NCBI GenBank assembly: GCA_018806915.1
Contig: JAGKQI010000105.1
Location: forward strand, 3,720,001-3,784,000
DNA length: 64,000 bases
From: Phytophthora colocasiae
Lineage: Eukaryota; Oomycota; Peronosporomycetes; Peronosporales; Peronosporaceae
Reading direction: 5' to 3'
Shown here: one piece after another, positions 44,630 through 54,900 of the stretch
Layout: every line of letters begins with the position of its first letter
How positions within the stretch are numbered: the stretch's first letter is position 1
The notes under the pieces: model-generated
Told to the model about the DNA's origin: nothing
Seen by the model: only the letters and a program-made list of their open reading frames with translations
The model's database searches: none
Position numbers and translations under genes: made by a program

Positions 44630-45613
44630 TTACCACTTAGCGCAACGGTCCAAGATGTACGGGGTGAAATACGTGATGAGCACACTGGCGCCGGCACGAA
44701 GCAGACCCAAGTGAGATTCACGCACCACAGCTTCCAGAGAGTTAGTTGAGTCGCCGTAGTCCTTGACCATCTTGTATTCACCCGACACGAGGTAGCACAC
44801 GACTGGCACCGTCTTCTTAGCGGCGAAACTGGCCACAATATCCGAGTAAAACAGCGACGGCTTGACGATGACACTGTCCGCACCCTGCTGCACGTCACGC
44901 TCAAACGCCAACGCGGCGTGGCTCGTACTGCCCACCGGGTGCTGGTAGCGCTTCCTGTCTCCTTGGAACGTCGACTCCACGGCGTCACGGAACGGCGCGT
45001 ACATGACGCTGGCTTTCTTGGACGTGTACGCCATAATGGACACGTGCTCGAAGCCGTTGTCGTTGTAAATCTTCCGAATAGCACCAATTCGGTTGTCCAT
45101 CATATCGGAAGGACACACGAGCTGTGCGCCAGCCTTGGCGTACGCTAACGCGATGCTGGTGAGACGCTCGAGCGTGCGTTCATTATCTAGAACCTGCTCC
45201 CCGTCCACATCGCGTAGGATGCCGCAATGGCCGTGGTCCGTGTACTCGCACATGCAGACGTCGCACGCCACTAGGAGCTCGGGCAGGGCTTTACGTAGCA
45301 CCTTCGTGCACTCAATAACGGGTGTGCTCTCGTCGTCCGCCATGGATCCGCGCGCGTCCTTGTTCTCCACGACGCCGAAGAGCATGACGTTGGTCAACCC
45401 CTTGTCCATGAGCGCGCGCAGGTGAGCCACAAGCGACGCGTAGTCGCCGGCCGGGCCTTGACCCCACTGCAGCTCCGGCTCAAGCCCACGGATCGGCTTG
45501 TCTTCATTACGAAGCGTCACGAACAGCGGGTACATGAGCTGCGACGGGTGCAGGTGCGGCTCACTCCAGGCGCGTTGAGCGGGATGGTGCAGACTCGAGT
45601 GCAGGAAGTTCAT
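44630..45613 (-). CDS. ALAD (hemB): Porphobilinogen synthase (delta-aminolevulinic acid dehydratase)
   Basis: Intronless, 327 residues from ATG 45613, the usual length. It joins two 5-aminolevulinate molecules into porphobilinogen, the second common step of haem synthesis. The two Schiff-base lysines lie in MAYTSKKAS and VIVKPSLFYSD. The zinc site is VACDVCMCEYTDHGHCG, with three cysteines as in animal and yeast enzymes rather than the Asp/Mg form of plants and algae. The frame stays open about 49 codons upstream, but without an ATG. It is divergent from the armadillo gene across 386 bp. Confidence 0.96.
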   Translation of the reverse strand: MNFLHSSLHHPAQRAWSEPHLHPSQLMYPLFVTLRNEDKPIRGLEPELQWGQGPAGDYASLVAHLRALMDKGLTNVMLFGVVENKDARGSMADDESTPVIECTKVLRKALPELLVACDVCMCEYTDHGHCGILRDVDGEQVLDNERTLERLTSIALAYAKAGAQLVCPSDMMDNRIGAIRKIYNDNGFEHVSIMAYTSKKASVMYAPFRDAVESTFQGDRKRYQHPVGSTSHAALAFERDVQQGADSVIVKPSLFYSDIVASFAAKKTVPVVCYLVSGEYKMVKDYGDSTNSLEAVVRESHLGLLRAGASVLITYFTPYILDRCAKW

Positions 45614-45999
45614 CTTGGCTTGGCTTGTGCTTGGTCGGGAGACTTGGCGAATGAGCACGAAACGCTGGGGACTTGAGTGACGTATGCAACAAAGCTGCGC
45701 GTGCCGTGAGCGGCCACAAAGCTGTCGGGTATAATACGGCGCAGAGGTCGGACAGGACAACTACGATTTGAGTGGGCGGAAAGCTGACCACGACGACGCG
45801 CGCGCTTCAGCTGTAGCTATAGCTATAATCTGTGTCTGCAGCGTACCCGGACTCCACGCGCGTGCCGCGTGCGCACAGCTCGCTCTTTAAGCAGTTTACG
45901 CGGCAAGTGGCAAGCGTTATGGTAAAGGAGGAGATGCATGTGCGTTGGACGGTTTCCAATTCGTGAGGGGACGGAAGCCATTTACAGGGATGCAGCAAA
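45614..45999. promoter_or_regulatory. Divergent promoter region, ALAD and armadillo gene
   Basis: 386 bp between start codons facing away from each other. It holds a GTAGCTATAGCTATAA run near 45811-45827. An out-of-frame upstream ATG at 45990 overlaps the armadillo start at 46000. No defined core motif is claimed. Confidence 0.5.
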
Positions 46000-48900
46000 A
46001 TGTCCAAGGTGTTGGAGCAGTTGATCGCGCGTGGACGACGTGAGCGCAAGCCAACGGAACAGCGCGATGTGGCCTTCAGTCTGGCTGAGATCTCTACGAA
46101 TGCTGAACTGCATGACAAGATGGTTGCCAAGGGTGTGGTGAAGGCCCTGTTGACGTTGATTCTTCAGTCGAGCGACGCTGAAGCGCTACGTCTCTCTTGC
46201 CTTTGTCTGGCGAACGTGGCGTCATGTCCGACAAGTCGAGTTCGAATTGTAGAAGAAGGGGCTTTGCCTCCACTTGTCCAGTTTTTCAAAGACGACGAGA
46301 ACCAGAACGATGCAGTCGCCAAGCAGTATGTAGCTATGACGATCGGGAACTTGGCGGCTGAACCGGAGAATCATGAGGAGATCGTGCAGTTAGGCACTGT
46401 GGAGCCTTTGGTGAAGCTACTGGACCCGGAAATGGTTCACTCAGGTGTCTACTGTGCCTTCGCACTTGCGAATTTATCGGTGAACAATGAGTATCGCCCT
46501 CTGATTGTGGAAGAAGGCGCTATCCCTCGTCTCATTGCCTTAGCTTGTTGCAAGGAGTTGAGCGCTCAACGGCAGGCACTCGCGTGTCTTCGCGGGATCT
46601 GCATCTCCCCAGCCAACCGGATTGTCGTAGTGAAGGAAGGGATGTTAGACCCACTGGTACTCATGGCTCGTTCGGATGAACCGGACATTCAGCGTGAAGT
46701 AGCAGCAGCTTTCTGTGCGCTGTCGGCCACCCCTGAGAACAAAGTGGAGATCTCGGACCGAGCGTTGCTAACGATTATCTCCATGTCCCTGTCCGGTGAC
46801 CCTGCGGTTGAAGAGTACGCGTGCAGTACTATTGCCAACTTGACGGAGTTACACGAGCTTCATGATAAGTTACTGCGTGAGAATGGTCTGGCGTCGGTCA
46901 TGGCGTTGGCTGTAGCTCGAGATCTCAACACGCGCTCGGAGGCCTGTCGCTGTCTAGCGAATCTAACAGCAAACGAAGAAGTGCAACCAGCTTTGATGAA
47001 AGAAGGCGTGCTTCAGCCTCTCGCTGCTGCGCTCATATTGAATCATCACGTGTGTCAAAGGTATGCTGCCTTGGCCTTGGCGAACTTGAGCACGACAGCA
47101 AGTTACCAGGTTCAAATCGTTGGCTTGGGGACGATCACGCCGCTCATTGCGCTGGCACAAGCGTTCGACCGCGAGCTCGAAGCTCGGCGTTACGCTGTGC
47201 TGGCTATTGCGAACTTGGCCGCCATGAAGGCTAACCACCCAGCGTTGGTAGAAGCAGAATGTCTGCTGTCATTGTTCTCGCTGGCAAGCACGGCCGATGC
47301 TTTAAGCCAGTACTACGTGGCGTTTGCTTTGGCCAACTTCGCTTCCAATGAGTTCAACCACACCCGAATGGTAGAGGAAGGAGGTTTACAGCCCATTATC
47401 ACACTCGCATCGTCTGAAGACACGGACGTGCATCATCAAGCTGTTGCTGCTCTGCGTGGACTGGGCGTAAGTGAAGCGAACAAGATTAAAATCCTCCAAG
47501 AAGGCGGTCTGGAACCTCTCGTCCTGCTCTTGCAGTCAGACGATCTGGAAATCCTACGCGAGACTTGTGCAGCACTCTGTAACCTGTCTGTGAGTGAGGA
47601 GACCAAATACGAGATCGCAAAAAGCGGCGCTGTGGCTCCTTTAATCGCTCATGCACAGTCCGAAGACATGGATTTGGCTCGACAGAGCTGCGCTACGCTG
47701 GCCAATCTCGCTGAAGTGGAAGAGAACCAGGAGAAGATCTGCGTCGACGGAGGAGTGCCGCCGCTTATCGCCATGATGCGCTCTCAATTTGTGGAGGTAC
47801 AAAGGGAAGCAGGTCGCGCGCTTGGAAATCTATCGGCGTTCCGTCTAAACCATGACGATATCATCGAGCATGGCGGCCACCAACTCTTGATCTCGTACTT
47901 GTTGTCGCCCGACATGGCTTCGCAGCGTGTCGGAGCATTGGGAATCTGCAACTTAGCTACAAATCCAGCTATTCGTGAACTGTTAATGGAAAGCGGAGCA
48001 ATGGAGCCTTTGATGTCGCTTGCTCGGTCCGAGGACGTGGAGCTGGAGATCCAGCGTTTTGCCATCTTGGCCATTGCCAACTTGGCCACTTGTGTGGAAA
48101 ACCACCGAGCTATCGTCGAGGAAGGGTCCCTTCCGCTGCTTATCTCATTGTCAAGTGCCCCAGACGAAGAAGTTCGTCAGTACGCGGCCTTCGCGCTTGT
48201 TAAAGTGGCGTTGAACGCTGATCTTCGCAAGCAAATCACCGAAGAAGGCGGCTTGGAGCCTGTATTATTCCTGGCACGTACACAGAGCTCGGACTTGCAA
48301 GCTGACGTCCTGCCTGCGATCTGCACGTTATCCTTTGCGGATGCAAACAAGTCGGACATTTGCAAGTGCGGAGGTTTACCGCCGATTCTTTCGGCTTTGA
48401 AGAATGCGGATGTGGACGTTCAACGACAAGCGCTTTGTGCTGTAGCCAATTTGGCTGAAGACGTGGAGAATCAAAGCCATCTCGTGGCCAATGGAGCCAT
48501 TCCACCCGTTGTGGAGGCACTAAAGCAAGGCGGGATCATCGCACAACGGGAAGCAGCTCGAGCTCTGGGGAACCTCTCGGCTAATTGCGACTTTGCGGAA
48601 GTAATTTTACGCCAAGGAGCTGCACCACCGCTTATCCAACTACTAGGGAGTGAAGTGGTGGACTGTCAACGCATGGCAGCGATGGCGCTGTGTAATCTAG
48701 GCACGAACGTCAATAACCAGCCTAAGCTGCTTGCTCAAGGCGTGCTTCCTCCCATTCTGGCTCGCATTGAAGAAGCTTTGGATCCGCGATCACTGGCCGA
48801 CAACGACGTGATTCGCTATTGTCTCCTAGTGCTGGCAAACTTGGCTGTGTCACATTCTACCCACGATGAATTACTTGACAAAGCGTTGATGTTCCTGGCC

Positions 48901-51900
48901 GGCTACGCTAAACATCGAGATGTCAAATGTCGCCAATTTGCCATCTTTGCCATTGGCAACTTGTGCAGTAACCCGAGCAATATCGAGCGGATCGTAGCGG
49001 CGAATTGTCTGCAGCCGATCATCAGCTTCGCATTCCCAGGTGATGCCAACGTCCAGTTCCAAGCCATCGCAGCTCTTCGAGGACTCTCAGTGAACCAGGT
49101 CGTCCGACAACAAGTGGTGCGTCTTGGAGCGTTGGAGCCATTGATCCTAGCAGCTTCGTGTGAGAGTATCGAAGTACAGCGGGAAGTGGCCGCTACGCTT
49201 GCGAACCTGTCGTTAAGTGAAGAGAACAAGATCACAATGGCACGTGGCGGGTGCTTACCAGCGCTCATAGCACTGGCCGGTAGCAGAGATTCGTACCGCG
49301 AACGGCAGGCGGTTTGCGCTCTCGCCAACTTAGCTGAGATGATTGAAGGCCACACACACAAGAAGATGCTGGAAGAAGGCGTGCTAACTCCTCTGTATGC
49401 ACTCGCCACATGTGCCGACTTGGAAGTGAAGCGTCAGGTTTCTCGCTGTTTGGCATTGTTCGCTGCCAAACCTTCAAGTCAACCAACACTGCTGCGTAGT
49501 AGTGCGTTGCGATACATTGGAGCGTTCGCGCAGGAGACGGAGGACGCAGTGTGTCGACGCTTTGGCACGTTAGCAATTGGTAACTTCGCAGTGGATCGCA
49601 AAAACCATCGTGATCTGTTCGACCAAGGTGCAGTGACTGCTCTGATGACGGTGGATAAAGCCACAGACCTCGAGACGCGTCGTGCACTGGCGTTCGCTCT
49701 CAATAACTTGGCAGCAAACGAAAGTAACAGCGTACAGATCTCCAAGCTGGGAGTTTTACGGACTGTCATCTCCTTGTTACATGACGCAGATGAAGACACG
49801 CACTTACAAGCGTGTTTCGCTCTGCGACGAATGGTTGTAGAAGCCAAGAACCGCACCCAGGCAGTATCTTTCGGTGCGCTTTCTCCTCTATTCAAGCTCG
49901 CGTTGTCCGAGAGTGTCGAGGTGCAGCGAGAGGTTTGTGCTGCGTTGCGGAACCTATCGTTAAGTGAAGAGAACAAGGTGGTCATCGTACTCAATGGTGG
50001 CTTGGCGCCTCTTTTGACTCTAGTTCACTCAGCAGATGGAGAAGTTGCCCACCAAGCGTGTGGAGTACTCGCGAACCTGGCTGAAGTAGTGGAGAACCAG
50101 GGGAGAATGGTGAAGGATGGCGTTCTACAGCACATCAAGTTTGTTCTACGAGCCAAAAGCATGGATGTGCAGCGTGAAGCTTTGCGGACGATCGCCAACA
50201 TGTCGGCGGAGTACGCGTATACGGCTGAGATTGTGTCTAGTGGGGGACTAACGCCCCTTATGGCCGCGTTAAACGCTCCAGATTTCCTCAGCCAACGGTA
50301 TGCAGCTATGGGCATCGCGAACCTGTCGACAAACGTGGCGAACGTCACTAAAATCGTTCAGGACGCACTTATACCAACGCTTGTGGCTCTAGCAAATGGT
50401 TCTCTCAACGGAGACCTTGATACTCAAAGATACGCGGTCTTCACACTCACGAATATCGCCTGTGTGCGTGCCACCCAGTCCGTTCTCGCTGAAGCAGGCG
50501 TTCTGCCTCTCTTCGCGCAGTTGTTGCAACACGCAGATGTGACGTTGAGAAATGGTGCTGCGTTCGGCATCGCTAATTTCACGGCGTATCCAGAAAACCA
50601 CACGATGCTACTGCAGTTGGGAGACATCTTTATGGATGCTTTACTGCGGCTGTTAGAGTCTCAAGACGCTAAGGGCCAGTATCGAGCTGTTTGTGCTTTG
50701 CGCGGCCTGTGCGTGAATGAACTTGCACGACGGGAACTCGTACGGCGTGGCGTCCTACGACCGTTGTTAGCTCTCACAAAGGCCGAGGACATGGACGTCC
50801 AACAGGAAGTATTGGCGTGCTTGTGTAATTTGTCTCTAAGTGGATGTGTCGGAGCCTATCCCGAGGTTTTTATCGCTGCGTGCGAGATGCAGTCGCTCGT
50901 GGCATTCCTGTGCTCTGCTGACGCCACCTATCGCCTCTTTGGAGCTGTGACACTGGGAAATATCGCTGCCAAGACTGCGTTTCAGGACGAACTGGTTGCA
51001 GCGGGCGCTGTGTCGCCATTAGTCGATGTAGCCAACAGTGTGGACCTCGAGACGCATCGGTGCATCGCCTTCGCGTTGTGTAACCTCGCTGCAAACCCGG
51101 ACCGCCGCCAAATGGTCGAAGCGATGGGCGGACTGCCTCCTATTATCCAGCTCGCATGCTCTGACGATGTGAATGACCAGAAGACGGCGATTGCTGCACT
51201 TCGAGGCTTGTCCAACAGATCGGAGACGCGTCTACATATCGTCTCAGAAGGCGGGTTGGAACCGTTGATCCTAGCAGCGCGTTCCTCAGACGTTCAGCTT
51301 CACCGGGAGGTTACGATGACGGCGTACAACTTATCGCTCGCAGAAAAGAACAAGCTCATCATCTCTGCGTCTCCATTGATGAGCGCGTTGATCACTTTGA
51401 TGCTGTCCAACGACGAGGAAACGGCCGTATTCGCCTGCACCAGTGTGGCCAACATTGCAGAGAACGCAGACACGCATACGGCTATAGCAGAGCAACGCGG
51501 TTTGCGCTTCTTCCTGGAGTTTGAAGCTCATGGAACACCAGCTCGCGTCGCGCGCGAAGCAGTCAAGTGTGTGGCGAACCTCTCGTCGAATTACGGACTT
51601 CACGATTTACTGTTAGCCGATGGATGCCATGAATTCCTCGTACGTGCTATCCAGCATTTAGACCCTATGACCCGACTATTTGGCGTTGTTGCGTTGGGAA
51701 ACCTCGTGGCCAACGTGCAGAATCATTCCCGTGTTCTACGTGAGAAGGTGGTGGTTCCTCTCATTGAGCTTGCGGTCGATAATCATCATCCACAGCCTCG
51801 TCAGTTCGCGTTGCTCGCTCTAGGCTCCATCTTTACGGACGAGAAGAATCACAGCCCGTTCGTGGACAATGGCGTTCTTCCTGCTATTGTAGCGGCGCTG

Positions 51901-54900
51901 GACCCTGTAAATGACATGGAAACTCGCTTCTACGCAGCTTTTGCCCTCGGGAAAATAGCAACGAACGAGTCACTTCACGAACTCATCGGCCAGCTGAGCG
52001 ATAGTGGTGGGCCATTGATCAAACTGGCGCTAGATGCGGAGGAAGAGAAGCATCCCAGTGCTCAGTGCCATGCCATGTGTGTCTTACGTCGGATCTCGTG
52101 TCTAGATGTGAATCGCGTGTCCATCGTAGCTCAGCATCGCGAGCCTCTAACGGCTGCTCTGTTGGCTTGTGCTCGACACACGGAGCTGTTGGAGAACCAG
52201 CGAGAAGCGGCGGCGTGCCTGTGCAACTTGAGCCTATCGCAAAGCAACAAACTGATCCTCGCGAGCTGCTCACCGGCACTTTTCCAGCAACTCTTCGCGT
52301 TGTGTTCATCTCCAGACGTTGAGGTAGCTCGAAACGCGTGTGGAGCGGCTGCAAACGTTGCAGAGAACATGCGCACACATGAACTTATGATCGATGTCCA
52401 CGCTGTTCACACTGCTGTGAAGACGATGCGCAGTCGACATCTCCCAGTGTATCGCGAAGCCTCCAGACTAGCCGCTAATCTCTTAAGCACTCCAGAGTTT
52501 CATACTGTGTTCCTGTCTGAAGAAGGCCTGGCTGCCGTGACACGAGTGGCTAAGATTGAGGACCATGAGTGTCAGTACAACACGGCATTAGCGTTGCACA
52601 AGCTCTCGAGTAACCCAGATACTCATCAAGCTATGCTAGGGACTGGCTCCGTTCAAACGCTGCATTTACTTCTGGGAGCGCCGGGTTTGGACGTACAGCA
52701 ACAAGCGGCAGCGGCTTTGAAGACGTTGACCACTAACAAGGACAACAAACCCACTCTTGCAGAAGACGGAGGAACGTTGTTAGCTTTGATTTCCCTGCTA
52801 CGAAGTTCAGACTCGACCTTAAAGACAATGGGTGCTGCTGGTGTACGACATTTGGCGTTGTATGCTCCAGTTAAAACGCAATTCGTGCACGATGGAGGCC
52901 TTGCGCCTCTATTTAACTGCTGTGAGGTACCAGACGACGACGTGAGACTTCAATGCGCTGGTGCTATGGCCACGTTGAGTGAGAACGTGCTGAACCAGGT
53001 GCAAATGGTGGCCGAGGGGGCTTTACCGGCGCTGTTAGAGCTCACAAAGGCCAGTTACCATACAGAGATCGCGCGCCATACCAGTCGCACATTCGCTAAC
53101 TTGTCCAGCAATCCGGAGAACCACCTTGGAGTCTTTTCACTTCAAGAATTCCGCGCGATTTTCACTTTGGCACAGAGCAAGGAGGAGCTTTGTGGCCGCG
53201 ATGCGGCCATGTGTCTGGGTAACCTGGCGGTCACAGCGCACAACCAGTTCCAGATCTCGGAGCTTGGTGGTCTCGTCCCGCTAACGGACCTACTGAAGAG
53301 TGAGTATGCGTCCACCAGGCAGTTTGCGACGCGTACGTTCTACCGACTAAGTGCTCACGCAGAGAACCAGCACCGGATCGTAGATGCTGGTGCCCTGCCT
53401 GCGCTTGTTTCTCTGCTGGGAGAGATCGGAGACCAAGATATTCAACGATGTGCAGCCATGGCTATCTGCAACTTGTCCAGTAACTCTAGCAACGAGCAGA
53501 AGATCATGAAGGCTGGAGGGATGCGGGCTCTGGTAGCTCTGCTTCAGTCTCCCAGTATCGAGTGTTGCAAGTACGCAGCCATGGCCCTGTGCAATCTGAC
53601 GGCCAACCCAGCTAACCAGCTTCATCTCGTAGTTCAAGACGACGGTCTTGACCCACTAGTAGACTTGGCAGGCTCTCAAGACCCAGAGTGTTCTCGATAT
53701 GCTAGTATGACGTTGGCTAACGTCTCGGCCAATCGACAGAACCGACTAGTAGTGGTAGAACGTCAGGCTCTACGTCCTCTTCGAGCGTTGTGTCTGTCGC
53801 CAAATCTTGAGTGTCAACGAAGTGCAGCCTTGGCGCTCTACAACGTGTCGTGCGCTCAAGTGAATCAACTGAAACTGGTGGAAGCTGGTATCGAGTCGGC
53901 GCTGGTTCGACTAGCAGGAGTCAAAGACGGAGACTGCAAACGCTACGCCGTCATGACGCTGTGTAACTTAGCTGCTAATAGCGAAACGCGATCAGCTGCA
54001 GCTCGAGGCGGTGGGCTGCAAGCTCTGTTGCTAGCAGCCAAAGACTCAGCTGACGCTAGTGTGCGTCGATACGCGTGCATCGCGCTGTGTAACCTGGCGT
54101 GCGACCCGGTGCTTCAGGTTCAAGTGCTAGTACACGGCGGTCTCGCCCCGATCCTGGCGCTGACTGAGGATGAAGAAGACTTGGAGAGCCAGCGATTCGC
54201 CATCATGGCGTTGTCCAACCTGGCTGCGAACGAGAACAACCACGACCACATGATCGGTCGAGGTGTGTTGAAAGTGGCGCTTAAGTTGGGCCAGTCCAAG
54301 GACGAGGATATTCGTCTGTACGCGTCCTTTGCGCTGGCCAATTTCGCAGGGAATACAGCACAGTGTGCAGCTATCGGGGACGAAGGAGGGATCGCGGCGC
54401 TGATTATGTTGGCTCATGCAGAAGACGCGAACTCTCACACGCTTGCAGTGTCCGCTTTACGCCGTTTGTGCCAGTTCTCGGCTCAAAACCGCGGCAGGAT
54501 TGTACGAGGAGGAGGTTTACCACCTTTGGCTATCGCTGGGATGTCGGAAGAACTAGAGACACAGCGGGAAGTGGCAGCTACATACTGCAATTTGTCACTC
54601 AGCGACGAGTTCAAGGTCGAGATTGTCACGCAAGGAGCTCTTCGGCCGCTGATTAAGCTGGCGCAGTCTTCTGACCTCGAGGTGGCAAGACAAGCTTGCG
54701 GAGCGCTGGCTAACCTGGCTGAACATTTGGACACGCACGCGCAGTTCGTAGCGGAACGTAGTGGAAACTTCCTTATCGCCCTGATGAAACACCGACACGA
54801 GGAAATCCATCGAGAAGCGTCCCGTACGATAGCCAACCTGCTCTCAAGCTTTGAGCATCACACAGATATGATCGCGGATGGTCTTCCAGGTCTCGTTCAT

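Noticed and set aside
44630..45760. A 49-residue N-terminal targeting extension on porphobilinogen synthase
   Set aside because: The upstream in-frame sequence contains no ATG; the Met at 45613 gives the normal family length.
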